In this document: positions 10,832-22,537 of the stretch, piece after piece
How the letters are laid out: each line of letters begins with the position of its first letter
Numbering within the stretch: the first letter of the stretch is position 1
NCBI GenBank assembly: GCA_003439945.1
Contig: QVRM01005487.1
Span: forward strand, 1 to 64,000
Direction of reading: 5' to 3'
Length of the DNA stretch: 64,000 bases
Source: Dermanyssus gallinae
Lineage: Eukaryota > Arthropoda > Arachnida > Mesostigmata > Dermanyssidae
Made by a program: the position numbers and the translations under genes
Notes under the pieces: model-generated
The model's database searches: none
What the model saw: the letters and a program-made list of their open reading frames with translations, nothing else
Told to the model about the DNA's origin: nothing

Positions 10832-13500
10832 GGGAGGAGACAAATATCATCACGTTTGACTTTAGGCATGTATTGCAACCACAATAGTTGTGCCGTATTT
10901 AATTTGACTTCACCATTCGAGAAACAATCAAACCAACTTTGAGGTACGACTAGAATGTTGCGCTATAATGATGCGTTTTTTATTTCTTAAATATTTAAGT
11001 AAAATATGCTAAAATATATGGCTATATCACAATGAAAACATTGGCATCTAATCGAATCAGCATACCGCTCTCCTTGTCGCCGGCACATTCCACGCTCTCG
11101 GTCTGTTGTTACCATTATGCCAATATTTTTACTTACTGAGTCCATACTGATCTCATTGAATTAGTCCGCCATTATTGTCGACAGCTATATGCAACTCTCG
11201 TTGCTATGTTCTTCCTTCTGTGTATCCATGTTCTTTTCCGTAAATAGGCAGTCATAATTAAATAAGAGCAGCGTAGGGTGTCCTTTTTGGTGCCCTTGTG
11301 AGCTCAAAAATTGGTCGTGTCTAAGAATAATGAAACAACAAAAAAAATCAGATTTCAAGCACCGTGGTGATTATAAAATACAGAGTACCTGTCTGAGTTT
11401 CCGTAGTTATCTTTTCTTGGATCTTATAACACAGTATGTCTTCCATAGTTGTATCCATTCCATCTGCAGCGAGCATACATTTGCATTTTACTGCACGTGC
11501 CCATACATTCTCAGATCGAGCGGAAGGTATCCAGGTTCATTTAAATATTCCGCGGTCTATGCAACTGTAACGCCGTCGAAGAACCTCGTAAGTAAAGAAA
11601 TCGTTGACAATGTAACCCAGCCTTTACTGAAAGTGTATTATACCTAGCTCTGCATTGGCTTCGACCGTAAAGGTCTGCTCGTCCATTAAAACGGCGACTT
11701 TAGGAAGCCTGAACTGCCGACCCCTGCGTTCCGCCCAATTGTCACGACTCAAAGAAGTTACCATGAATGATCCGCTATGGTGGTACATGTTCTGCGAGCT
11801 GATTAGTGTGCCTCTGAAAAACGGTTTTGGTCAACATATCGCTGCCAGCCCCATCGGCAGGCGTTTCCATCCACATGATCTACTCATAGATGAACACGTG
11901 GTGTACCAGGCCATAGTAGATGGAATTACGAGACAGGTCATACAACAGGTTCACAACAACGCGCACACAAGTCGAATAAACCTGTAAAAAAGAAAATAAT
12001 GCTATGCTAATGCGTACGTTTCCATTTAGTTGAGTTTTTCGCACTATAACAGGCATCGATCGCAGAGCGTAAACTACGTGTACACGCCTATCTTCACTTC
12101 TATTTAATGTCTTAACTCATTGAGGCAGCACCTGTCATCTACCCCTGGACTGGGGTACATACCCACGGCAGTGCGATGTATCTTCCCTCCTTCCCGATTT
12201 CTCATGGCGATGACTGTGGCGTTATTTGTTTGCCATGTCTTTCCTTCACTGCTGATCTTGCCAGCGCATGCATCAAATGCGGTCCTCAGCGGGCGCGTTA
12301 CCACCTATCCACCTAACAGCAGACGACACTGGCGCTGAGGACGGCCTGTTTGTTGAGCCCTTTGATCTTTAACTTCACCATCTATTTATTTTTTTGGCCA
12401 TTTGGTTTTTATTTGCTGTCTAGACACATTTCGATCTGGGGATGCGTACGTAAAACAGTGAGTACGCGACGACGGAGAAGGACCTCTGCCACTTTACCGA
12501 TCATCGACTCACAGCAGTTCAACCTATAGCAATTCAATTCAAGCGGTAGCCTGAAGCGTTTTGGCGTGGACGTCCGAATACGAGGCTGCTAACAGATTCG
12601 CCGCCGAGAAGATATGCCGTTTTAAGGCCTCGTTGCCTTCGCCAAAGTTGCCTGAAGCTGCTTCGCTGGTGACGGCCTGCAAACCCAGCGCCGGCTTGCG
12701 GGCCCACGTATGAGGGCGACATGTCACCCAACTGTGGGGCGGCTTTGATAACAACCCAGGACAGACCAATCGATATTGTCAGCAACGTTGGCTCAAAACA
12801 GAACCCAAGATGGCCCGGATTCCCACGCATCCAACCAAGGCGCATACACACACAGAAAAAAAACATAGGCAAACGCTTGCGGACTACGTGTGTTCTGCCG
12901 CTGGTGTAGTGACGGGATATATAGTCATCATTCGTCTTTCTCGATGCATCTACCTACATACATACAGTTGCTGGCCGCCCGGCCAAAATCGCTCAATCGA
13001 AAACTCGTATACTAACAACGCGATCACAGCGATGTTCGAGCGAACACTAATCTAGTGAATTCATCGCATAAGTTTATCAGCGCATATGTATATATATATA
13101 TATATATATGTTTTTTAATTTATTTATTTGATATTCCGGGACGACAACTAAAGGTGTGTTTAACACTCAATATCTGCATGGACTCTATATCTAACACCAT
13201 GTGCACATTTGATATAATTACAACAGCAACTAAGCTTAAGGCCGATATTAATGGGCTCCTGGCTATTTTGGTTAAGTTTCTAGCTTGTACTGACAAATTA
13301 AGTTAAAGCGCTCAGCATACTTCTAAAAGTATATATTGCTTACAAGTGTGGTGGAATATCCACTGAAAATTTTCTTTAGGAAACATCACCCACCATTTTT
13401 TCTCCCCAAGCTTCGAGGGCGGTATTGCCCTACACTATCAAAAATTAAATGGTCTCCTTGTCCAGCATACCGGTTCAAGTGGGAGGCTCTGGAGAACCGT
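9887..13500. other. Intergenic, no gene recognised; TA arrays
   Basis: TA arrays occur at about 10744-10768, 10796-10830 and 13088-13109. Open frames at 11655-11987 (+), 12104-12304 (-) and 12534-12872 (-) have fairly balanced composition but match no family I know and lack a consistent exon chain. Position 11064-11120 shares a short block (CTCTCCTTGTCGCCGG) with 25797-25812. Confidence 0.45.
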
Positions 13501-13526
13501 CGTATCATCGCCATTATCATATTTTT

Positions 13527-13598
13527 ATCACATCATTATTTTAGTGATGTGATATATTGTATCGCATCACTCAAATAATTAGTAATGCGATACAATAT
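13527..13598. repeat. Two contiguous palindromic hairpins
   Basis: Hairpin 1 has 9-bp perfect arms at 13527-13535 and 13545-13553 (ATCACATCA / TGATGTGAT) with a 9-nt loop. Hairpin 2 starts at the next base: arms 13554-13571 and 13581-13598 match at 17 of 18 positions around a 9-nt loop (CAAATAATT). Equal loop sizes and direct abutment suggest one structured element. Confidence 0.85.
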
Positions 13599-16544
13599 TT
13601 TATTGTATTGTAATCGGGTACAGTTCCGATAATAAACTACGCTGTCAATCAGTCAATCAATTCTGCTATACAGTGTTAGCCTTGCTGCTGCCGCAAAAAA
13701 AACTGAGAAACTTAGCGGGCCACAACAGCTTACACAGGTGAAGGTGGCTGTGCAGGGATTAGCTATGTGGCCGCGACTCTCTTCTCTTTACGTTATGCCC
13801 GATTCTTCCCGATGAAAGTTTCGTAGATCAAAGACAAGAAAAGTATTATTAGCAAATGCACGTTTCTCTTTCACTCGGGTTATAATCATAATGTGGGAGG
13901 TTGTATGGTAATGCACCATATTTTTTGTTGAAATATCTGTGCTCCCCAAGGCAAAGAGGAGTTTTTAATGGGTACTACACATGGCCCTAACCAGACAGTG
14001 TCGAGTCTCACACTACCCACAATAAAATCGGTTAGATTTGCGTAAAGAGAGATTCTCCCTTCGAACAAAAAAATTGCAACACAGCATACAAGTGCACGGG
14101 TGAGTGAACTGGAGGGATGGCTGTAAATCGTTAGAGTGTTTAAGATAAGTTACCTCATAATTTTAGAATAAAACAAGTGGCAGCTAAGCTTCTCCACTTA
14201 TCACAGGTATCAGGGTTTTCTGATTTAAAGGTTTTATCGTTGGCTGAGACTTCTCAGCTTTTGCGCCTGTATGACATTTTTCGGGACGATCGTCAGCCAT
14301 TTTAGCGGCGAATCGGGACAAATGTTTTCGAGCCATTTTGTCAAAATTTGTCACGGATGTAACTCACATCTTTCTAGTGTTAGCTCTTAGAAAACTACTA
14401 ATTATTATCACTTTATCTTTACTTTGAGTCAGGTAATACCGTCCTCATACCGGGCTTAACCAGGCTTTCTCCAACAGAGGAGTGTAGCAGCAGAGACAGT
14501 GCAATTCGCCCACGCATATCAACGCCCCAATTGTTCTGAACGGTGATTTAGCTGCCAGAGCTGCCACTGCTTCTATATACCGTAATTTATCTTTTTCCCG
14601 TCTCGACTCGAATACGTTTTGACGTAGCCGACAACACGGCTCTCTAAAGGTCGTAATTGCGGACTGCTTCTATTCAGCCTGAATCAAACAAAGAGCACTG
14701 GGGAAGAACCGTCATCAAGTTGAGTGTCGCTTTGCTAAAGGCATCTTGTTGTTTTCTAGAGGCCAAATAAACGTGCATTTAATTCAAAGGCAAAGGTATC
14801 GTGGATTGTCCCAGGACTGTTGAACGAAGGAAATACTCCTCAATTGCGTATCCCCACGAATTCTGCCCTCTCGCGTTTGTGATTTCACATGCTTCTGGCG
14901 TTCGACCCAGGCAGCTGATCCGTAAAGTACCGGCATTTTGTTAACATGTTATTCGGTGGTGGCAGGTCGTAATTTTTTAAGTGTTGTTTGGAGTATTACT
15001 TCAATGAGTATGTCCAGGTAGCGCCACAGCACAACCTGACCGAACGTAACCATATGACAGAGTAGCCCTATAATGCCATAGCTTTCTGTCATAGCTTCTC
15101 ATCGGTTCCAACAAAGGCGTAGAGATATTTGAAATGGATATTTTTATTGCAATGCATTGCCTGCAAACACTTGCTTGAGTGCTGCTCAACCTTTGGATCT
15201 AGCTTACCCGGCTATGATTGAGGATTTTTTACATAGTACTTGCGAGTTGGTGCAAAGTGAGACGTGCATCTCTAAATTTAAATACTAAATATGTTTGTGA
15301 ACCCTAAATATTCCGGACTACTCCATGTGACGAGCAGCTGCAGTACCTTGTGGAGACTAAAACGCCCTAGAGGCTAATTTAAAAGGCTTTAATCAGATTA
15401 CACGGGTTTATACTACAGCTGGAGTTGGAGGGCCTTAATACAAAAACAACTAAGTAGGACACCACTCTGGACGGTACCAAGATGGAACACCGCTAGGAAC
15501 TACTTCTTGAACAGCAGAAAGGGCTATGACACAAAACAGCTGACGGTAGATGATGAGCCAGATAATAATATTGTAACGTTGGTGCGTTACGCTAAGTCAG
15601 CTTGGGGATGTGAACTCAGCCGAACGGGTACTGCAGCCCGAGTGACTCAGGAACCATGAATGACGACTCGCAGCATAACGTCTAATGCAAAGCACAGCCG
15701 AGCAATGGATGGGATCTTAAGTTATGCTGCTCGGTCTATTTATTGGTTCACGAGACACCGCGGCGTGCTGACACCCAAAGGGTGTTAGAACCCGCTCTTA
15801 AATCGGTCGAAAGTTACAGCGGTTTGCGTTTGTTTCGTATAGGAATACAGGTTAAGTGACTGTTTGACTTGGGCTGCCGATCATAGGTGGACTCTCTACC
15901 GATGTCGGCCGATGATCATTTGGACGGCGGAGGACGTTGGGGTTTCGGCGCAAAATGCTGTGGCTGTTCTCTGCTGGCGGGTTGAGACATGTATCGGTCG
16001 GTGAGCGTTGTGTACGTTGAGATTTTGGCGCGGGCGCTGTAGCCGTTGGACGTGATCGGTTAGGATTTAATTGAATTACGCCACGATGCTTATACAGCAA
16101 CTTCGTCACAATAGAATTATATACCAAAAATCTGATCATATCGTTCTCACGTTAAAACCTCTGCGTAACGATCGGCAAAGGGTAACTATTTCATAGGCGA
16201 GGGCAGTTGAGAAGGTGCTGGACATTCTGGAGAACGGAGATACCCTTGCGGCGACTAGGCAATATGAACAACAAGACACAGAAGAAGTTAGTGCGGCCAG
16301 AACTATTATTAATCCATTAATCCAGATGAGTAACAGAGGCTGACAGAATGAGGCAGTGCCGGCTGAAGCGAGCGAAGAGACCACATCGGCGCCGACGCAA
16401 AAGTTGGAAACAGTTATTACACCACTCGAATGAACGAAGCCCTAGAAAACATGTCTAGCAGAAATGCTACGAGTCTAGATGCGATAATGACATTAATGGC
16501 CTAGAGTGGTTAAGCAATAGAAACTACCAATTTTCCCAGTGTTG
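13599..16544. other. Intergenic, no gene recognised
   Basis: Near 13632-13662 an AATAAA-containing stretch ends in a TCAATCA repeat, like a retroposon 3' tail. The plus-strand stretch 16190-16440 and the Pro-rich minus-strand ORF at 15852-16139 resemble decayed retroelement coding sequence in composition only. No diagnostic motif was found. Confidence 0.4.
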
Positions 16545-16657
16545 TATGCTATGTTGGGTAGAATTTGTTATTAATACTAGTTACATAATTGCTTATATAT
16601 AACATAACATAATTATGCTATGTTGGGTAGAATTTATTAATAATACTAATTACATTA
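16545..16657 (+). repeat. Tandem duplication, period about 69 bp
   Basis: TATGCTATGTTGGGTAGAAT occurs at 16545 and again at 16614. The similarity continues for about 43 bp with a few substitutions (…TTAATACTAGTTACATAATT versus …TAATACTAATTACATTATT). Confidence 0.9.
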
Positions 16658-17206
16658 TTGATAGTCTTATCAGAGAGGCTGTTGTGCGGCACTAATCAGC
16701 ATGATGTCTTGTACATAATAATGCACAATATTTTTAAATACTTGTGTCATTGGGGTTCATGGAAAGTTTCGGTCTGACGAAGTGCTTGACCACTATACGC
16801 ACAAATGTGTCACAACTGTACGCCTGTCATTGTACAAGCTTCTTTCCTTAGTCACAGTGCATCATTGATTCTGTCATATACATTTCTGGGTCAATGTCAT
16901 CTTTTATCGTACATTACTTCGAGATATGCGGCGTCCTCTGAAATAACCAAGTGTGTTCTTTTTTGTTCCATAAACAGTGCTGTATTGGGAAGTAGGTAAA
17001 TGAAACGGGTCTATGTCGACGTATGTACATATCGAACGTGTTTTAGATATGCGCGTTTGTGGGACACAAATCAAACCAGACGGTTGTAAATAAATATCTT
17101 AAATGGAGCCTCTATATTAAAGCTACTTATCCACACAACAAGAGAACAAGTGAGAGCTCTAAGACGGCGTAAGCAGTGAGTTTTTATTTATTCATAAACG
17201 TACTAA

Positions 17207-17265
17207 ACCCGTATTCCTCACCACCCCTCCGGTTCGGAATTGTGTGGCATTGCTCCCGAAGTATA
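17207..17265 (+). repeat. Partial copy of dispersed repeat family C
   Basis: Contains CCGTATTCCTCACCACCCCT followed by CGGTTCGGAA and GTGTGGCATT. This matches the middle of the family copies at 21270, 25940 and 49026, all in the same orientation. Confidence 0.6.
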
Positions 17266-17319
17266 CTGAAAGGCCAGCAATGTTTCCAGTCTAACATATG
17301 GCAATGCGGTGACACCTAT

Positions 17320-17402
17320 GTTCAGAAAAACTTAGTAAAAAAACGTTTTCTATGTCCCTATGCTCAGAAACCTTATATTCAGAAAAACTTAGTAAAAAAA
17401 TT
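17320..17402 (+). repeat. Short direct duplication
   Basis: The 22-bp unit beginning TTCAGAAAAACTTAGTAAAA occurs at about 17321 and 17380, with a third, degenerate TCAGAAACCTTA unit between them. Confidence 0.8.
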
Positions 17403-18610
17403 AAAAAATTAGAAAAAATAGTCTCGATAGCCGTGAAAGAGTTGCAGCCGGCTGGGACGTGAGCATCCCAGGTCTTCACGTGTTTTTGAAATTCCCAACT
17501 GGACTGAGAACCGGCCCCCACGTCTAAGCCTGTTTTATAATGAAATAGACAAGAAAACGCAAGGCAATGTCTGCAAGAGCACCTTTAAGAGAGGCCTCGC
17601 ACCTCACAGAACGGGTGGGGGGGAGGGGATGAGTAAATCTACAACAACGGCGGTGCTTAATGCATTGCGACCCCACTCGGTGATCACGAGTTTGAGTAAC
17701 GACTGAGTCTTACTAGTCATGGCATCATTTGGTAGACTAAGAGGATTCTGAGCAAATGAAAGGCGTGCTAGAATAGTATAGAGGAAAGCAACTTTAGTAG
17801 CAACTCGAGGAGCGTGTCATGACAGTTGTAGGAACTAAATTAGCGATTATGTTGGCATAGTCAACCGCATAAGGGACAGTTTTGCTAAATCCATCTGGCC
17901 ATGCGTAAGGCAATGTTGTTTGCCTGCTCCGTGCGTGTGACGGCTTTGGAAATCACTGAAAAGCGGCTCCGTGGGGAAATAAGCACAACAAGCGTTTTTG
18001 GTAAGACCCTAAACGAAGGCGCAGAGAAACAGCTTGCTGACCTTCGTATAATGGATACGTGTATTTTTTACAATAATGCAATACACCTAAGGTTATTGGA
18101 AACCAAGAAGTTTTAGCAACGTGCTAAATATAAGCACAAAATTGGTGCGCAATCAGTCGTTACCTGGTCTTCCAGACCTCTTACAGTGGTGACAGCAAGG
18201 GTGCGTCAAAGTTGGTTGATCATAATCATAGTCTGTGTTGTCAGTATTTTGGGAGAGAGTTGCATCTGGCATAGCATTTTGAGTGGTTCTGATATGCCCA
18301 GAACTATTGTAACACACCGGAACCCCGTCGTAAGGCGTAAAATTGGTTCTAGGTTTCTAAGTTCGTAGGTTTTAAAGCTAGATAGTACACCAACAACCAA
18401 ACTTCGGAAATAAATAACGTTCAGTAACGCCAGAACTCCGCAAGTGGGGACGTATTTAAACTGTGTTCGACATTAAACGGACGCTTCCAAAAATTGCGCG
18501 CTGCTATGTTATGAACCACTATTTCGCGTGCCGAGTATCTTTTGCTACCCGCTCCTGTCACGATTTCTATCGCGTAGCCCGCGGGTTAGCAGTGGTAGGT
18601 CCTCAATCGG
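17403..18610. other. Intergenic; one weak transposase-like ORF
   Basis: The plus-strand ORF 17901-18116 (71 codons) has a helical, charged product (ALEITEKRLRGEIS...GKTLNEGAEKQLADL). This is reminiscent of the segment ahead of the DNA-binding domain in pogo/jerky-type transposases. The likeness is by eye only and no catalytic DDE region follows. 18596-18610 is the 5' target-site copy of the downstream SINE. Confidence 0.25.
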
Positions 18611-18799
18611 TCGAGCCCGGTGGCGTAGTGGCTAAAGTCTGCGCCTCGCAACCGGAGGAGACAAGTAGGTGCGCGGGTTCGAGCCCCACCGTTGCCCCAC
18701 ATTTGTATTTATGGGGGTAGTCCGTCTATGAAGCAATGTGAAAAACAGTTCCGTGGACTCTGTTAAATCTTGGCTGGGGGTCAGCCCGAAAACTTTACT
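18611..18799 (+). mobile_element. tRNA-derived SINE (family A), full copy with 15-bp target-site duplication
   Basis: A 189-bp insertion. It carries a pol III A box (TGGCGTAGTGG, 18621-18631) and B box (GGTTCGAGCCC, 18676-18686) spaced as in a tRNA. A tRNA-unrelated body follows, with CATTTGTATTTATGG, CAGTTCCGTGGA and TTGGCTGGGGGTCAGCCCGA. It is flanked by the perfect direct repeat TAGGTCCTCAATCGG at 18596-18610 and 18800-18814, the signature of LINE-mediated retroposition. The same body occurs in a second copy on the other strand at 22327-22537 and as a 3' fragment near 32335. The acceptor stem does not fold as a functional tRNA. A perfect TSD implies a recent insertion. Confidence 0.92.
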
Positions 18800-18869
18800 T
18801 AGGTCCTCAATCGGGACAGACAAGTTCTCGACACAGCTGAAGTGAGCGAACCTTCTATGCTGCTCTGCT

Positions 18870-19587
18870 GCCTCTCTGTCTGTCTGTCTTTCTGTCAGTT
18901 TGGTCGTCCGCCGCCGCCGCCGCTGCCGCCGCCGACAACAACAACAACAAGGCTTCACTTAGCATCGACGCCATCTGTCGGCTGCTAGGTGAAGCAAATT
19001 GCAACGGGAATGGGCAAGACGGGCCTGAGTTCCCTCCGAGAGATTTCCCAGCAGCAGCAGCGGGAGCAACAACCACAACACAACAACAACAAGACACTCC
19101 TCACTAGTGGTGGTGGTGGTGGCGATAGTACCCATCACCCATAGCGCACAGCACAACAGACGGTATTCGTATGGAGTGATTGATTGTCAGTCACCCTCTC
19201 TCGTTCTCGACGGATATCCTCAGTGTGTGTGCGTCGTGTATTCGAATTGTTGATATTGTTGGTGGTGCTGTTGTTGCTGCCGCAAAAGCAGCTGGTGTTG
19301 TTGTTGTTGTTGCTGATGCTGCGTCGGTGGTCGTGCAGTTGTTGTTCGTAACAGAAATAATAGTGGTAGTTGCAGCAGTAATAGTCGTCGTCTTCGTAGT
19401 AGTAGTAGTGGAGATTCTTCATTCGTCGTCGTCGTCGTCGTCTCCCATAGTCTTTGTTGTTTGGTGTTCTGAAGGTGGCGGATTGTGGGTGTCTCTGAGC
19501 GTGAGTGTGTGTGACGACGTTTTTCTTGTTCCGATCTTGTGGAACCAATGGTCCGGAGCGCCCGGATCGGCCGAATTGTCGGACGGC
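18870..19587. repeat. Low-complexity CAA/CCG/GTT tract region
   Basis: Runs of CCGCCG (18908-18934), CAACAA (18936-18951, 19070-19092), GTTGTT (19297-19310), and GTAGTA and TCGTCG (19395-19440). Long open frames on both strands are translations of these trinucleotide runs, with no domain. Confidence 0.8.
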
Positions 19588-19791
19588 ATGGATAAACATC
19601 ATCTACTCACTCTACGCAGGTGGAGGCCGCGGCGAAGCAGCAACAACAACAACAACGCTATCAGCAACAGCAACAATAGCCTCAAAACAACAACAATATT
19701 GGCGTCAGCAGCAGCAACAACAACAACAACAACAACAATCACCACTGCAGGTGAGCTGGTCGGGCAAAGCGAGCGGGCAGACAGGGCAAAT
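19588..19791 (+). CDS. Possible 5' coding exon with strong splice donors (hypothetical)
   Basis: An ATG in good context (GGCATGG, 19588) opens a frame rich in Asn, Ser and Thr. It runs to two good donor sites: CAG|GTGAGC after 19750 and AAT|GTAAGT after 19791. A second open frame over the same bases would encode a Gln run (…YWRQQQ…). No downstream exon in the window was linked to it, and no domain is visible. It could equally be an untranslated 5' exon. Confidence 0.2.
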
Positions 19792-19928
19792 GTAAGTAGC
19801 AGGGGCCCTATGAATGTATTGTATCTATATGTATGTATGAGTATGCTGGTATGGCCACTGGGTTTTGCTGGGGTTTGCCACATTGCTCGGAGATAGTCGT
19901 AACTGACCGACTCTACTATTCTATAGTC

Positions 19929-19981
19929 AATGTAAACGACTCATGAGAATAATAAAACCTATCTATCTATCTATCTATCTA
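19929..19981 (+). repeat. Retroposon-like 3' tail with (ATCT)n
   Basis: The stretch TGTAAACGACTCATGAGAAT, continuing AATAAAACC, runs into a tetranucleotide array (CTAT)n at 19958-19981. A close copy (TGTAAACTACTCATGAGAAT, then AGTAAAACC) sits at 21218-21254. The shared block ending in a poly-adenylation-like signal and a short tandem repeat resembles the 3' end of a LINE or SINE. Confidence 0.6.
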
Positions 19982-21217
19982 TTGATGTATGGACCGATTC
20001 AGCTACTATCATCAAGCAATTGAATCGTCGATTGATGGTTGCTTCATTGAGTATCGGTATATTGGTCGGTGGTCCATCGATTCATCTATTGATCCACTGG
20101 CCGATTCTATCTCGATTCGCGAGCAACGACGCGTCCAGTGACCATTTGTTCGTAATCGTCGACTCAACCACGATGAACAGCCTAAAAGCACCCAGCCACA
20201 ACAAACGAGGTGCCCAGCAGCAGCAGCAGCCTTCAGCACCTCGTCCATGTTACCTTGTGTCTGACACAGCAGTGCAGAGGTGTGAAGCTTTAGGAGGGGG
20301 GAGGTGCGTTTAGTGGGTATGGGTCTCAACGGAGTCCCAATCCAACCGTTGGGATCGAGTCCCACCCACACTGCTTTGAGAGAGAGAGAGAGAACTCGTA
20401 GCGATAGTGCGTAACTGCATTTAACACCTCATCCACACACAAAAAAAGTACCGAAGTGTTGTCGTCTTCTCCCGTCTGATTCTTGTTCCCATCTTCTCTC
20501 ATTATGATTCTACTCTAGCAAGGAGATCAATGGGGAGGAGTAAAGCAGATCTTGGACGGATCTTCACAGGCCGAATGAAGACGGGTGGGTGGCCTGGAAC
20601 CAGAGAGACAAAGAACTTCCCCCTCATCTATGGCTGGATGGTGAATGTTCCATTCACAAGCCAGCCTTGGCTGGTAATCGTTGCTTTTGGTTCCGTCGTC
20701 GCAGTTGTTGTGGTGACTGTAGTTGGCCACAGTCGCCAGCCCGAACGGATAGTCGACTCTGATAGTGGCGGTGAAACCAGCTGGAAGGCTCTGCTCTCTC
20801 CTTGTTGTAGCGGCGGCAAATTGAGCCATTCATCTGATCATCTGGTGCACCCCCCCTCTCTCTCGCTCTCTCTCTATCCATCTTTCTCTCTGAGCTGTAA
20901 TGAGCGCTGTTGCGCTGGGTGCGAATTTTACCTGCTTAGCGATGTAGACGCTAAATTGAGTTCGTGCTTTGAAAAATGGCTAATTAATAATAGCACTCTC
21001 ACGACACTACATATATTGTTTTTGTTGCGACTGTTTGTGTCCACAACGACATCTATTATACAAAGTGCCAGTGGAAATAGCGGCGTCGGCGGCCTTTGGT
21101 CCGCCACCAGCTGCTTGTTTAGTGGTTGGGGCAACTCAGCTTGCATAATGGATCTTGTCGCTATATATACACTAGAATTTGATGGCTTTGAGGAGCTACG
21201 AACCTCTGTACAACTAG
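19982..21217. other. Intergenic; open frame without recognised product
   Basis: A 230-codon plus-strand ORF (20530-21222) has mixed composition but no recognisable domain, and no signal or splice chain supports it. Near 20316-20372 a short B-box-like GGATCGAGTCCC occurs in a palindromic context. A CT-rich run lies at 20852-20892. Confidence 0.35.
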
Positions 21218-21254
21218 TGTAAACTACTCATGAGAATAGTAAAACCAATCTAGC
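21218..21254 (+). repeat. Second copy of the 19929 retroposon-like tail
   Basis: TGTAAACTACTCATGAGAAT followed by AGTAAAACCAATCTAGC. Differs from the 19929 copy at a few positions and lacks the long CTAT array. Confidence 0.65.
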
Positions 21255-21269
21255 TTGTCTTTTTCCGGA

Positions 21270-21435
21270 GGTTTTGGGAAATGCATTATGCACAAGCAGA
21301 GCTGGCAACCGTCAGCTCTTAGTGTGGGACTCTCACTCACCAAAACCAGTCTTCCTTCGCACCCCCTCAAGGTTCGAAAGGTTGTGTGGCACTACTTCGA
21401 GGCCATGAGGAGGGAGTCGTCTCTTACTTCAACCT
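21270..21435 (+). repeat. Dispersed repeat family C, good copy
   Basis: Starts near GGAGGTTTTGGGAAATGC, continues through AGTGTGGGACTCTCACTCAC and GTTCGAAAGGTTGTGTGGCA, and ends in CTACTTCGAGGCCATG. The same order of blocks is present at 25940-26095 and 49026-49165. No ORF or tRNA boxes were recognised. Confidence 0.8.
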
Positions 21436-22326
21436 GCTCATGAATCTCTTAGTAGAAAAAACCTTTCAATTTAATAGATACATTTCACCGCCCGGGAATG
21501 CGCCCAAGGGGCCGCTTGTTGTGACTCTGTATCGCGTTGTATGTGCGTCTGTGCGTGCAGTCGGATATGCAGTACTGCGTTACGTATAGGCATCCACGAC
21601 TGTCTGCATACATGTATGCAGTTATATCCAGAATATCCATAACCCGGAACTTGGATGGATGTTGACGATCTGTATGTGTTATGAGTACACATCTGGCCGC
21701 GTGTTCGGATGAAGCCAGCCAACAGTGTTAGCAACAGCACAGTGGCACAAAACTACCACGACCGGCACTACTATCTTCAGCACAACCGCAGACCGTGTTC
21801 TCATCAATGATAGGGCACACGCGATATTCTAGACACGAGACTGATGACTTTTATGATTCTGCGACGAGAAGAGAGAGAACTAACGAGTGTGTGTGCGATT
21901 TAAAGAGAGAGAGAGGAGAAAGGCAAAAGAAAGATCTTTATTGGCACTGGTTCTTGATGCTGGTGCCGGCGGTGAAGTGAAAGCAATGGCCATGCTCATG
22001 GCATTCACCGCCGTGATGATGAGACATATCTTGTTCGGTTAGGCAGATACTTTGTGTTGTTGTTGTTGCTGGTGTTGTTCTTCTTTTTGTTTCTTGGCTC
22101 CCTCCTCTTCTGCTTATTATCGGTGATGCACCAATATAAATAACCAAAAATGTCTGTTTATGACTGCTCAGCTAAAGCTTAATTTCTTGCTGATCTGGCA
22201 GCACAGGGCAATCTGTATTGATAGACGCGTTTTTTTTCACGGCGTTATGATCAAAAAATGATCATCTATTCGATGCATCGTCCGCGTACGTAGCGGCTGA
22301 CGGACTTCCTGACGCGTTCCGGCTGA
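21436..22326. other. Intergenic, no gene recognised
   Basis: Only short ORFs and purine-rich runs (21870-21930). Nothing with domain content. Confidence 0.5.
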
Positions 22327-22537
22327 CTACCTAAACTTTTTCAGGCTGACTCTCAGCCAACATTAAATGCTCACGGAATTGCTCTGCTGCATTGCTTACG
22401 ATGTTTATGCAAATCGCATTCGTATTTACAAACTCCACAAATACAAATGCGCAATGGCGGGGATCGAACCCGCTCTGCGTATCCTCCTCCGGTCGCAAGG
22501 CCCACGCGGATGCACCCACCGCGCCACCAGGCTTGAA
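22327..22537 (-). mobile_element. tRNA-derived SINE (family A), second copy
   Basis: Read on the minus strand it has an A box TGGCGCGGTGG (22526-22516) and a B box GGTTCGATCCC (22470-22460). It then has the same body as the 18611 copy (CATTTGTATTTGTGG, CAATTCCGTGAGC, TTGGCTGAGAGTCAGCCTGA). It is flanked by a direct repeat CCGGCTGA at 22319-22326 and 22538-22545, with further imperfect similarity outward. It is more diverged than the 18611 copy. Its presence in the opposite orientation, with a different target duplication, shows independent retroposition. Confidence 0.88.

Noticed and set aside
11655..11987. 110-codon plus-strand ORF with balanced composition
   Set aside because: No recognised domain, no codon-use match to the confirmed genes, and no splice chain.
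20316..20372. tRNA-like segment with GGATCGAGTCCC
   Set aside because: Only 59 nt between paired ends and no A box. It is explained better as a palindrome.
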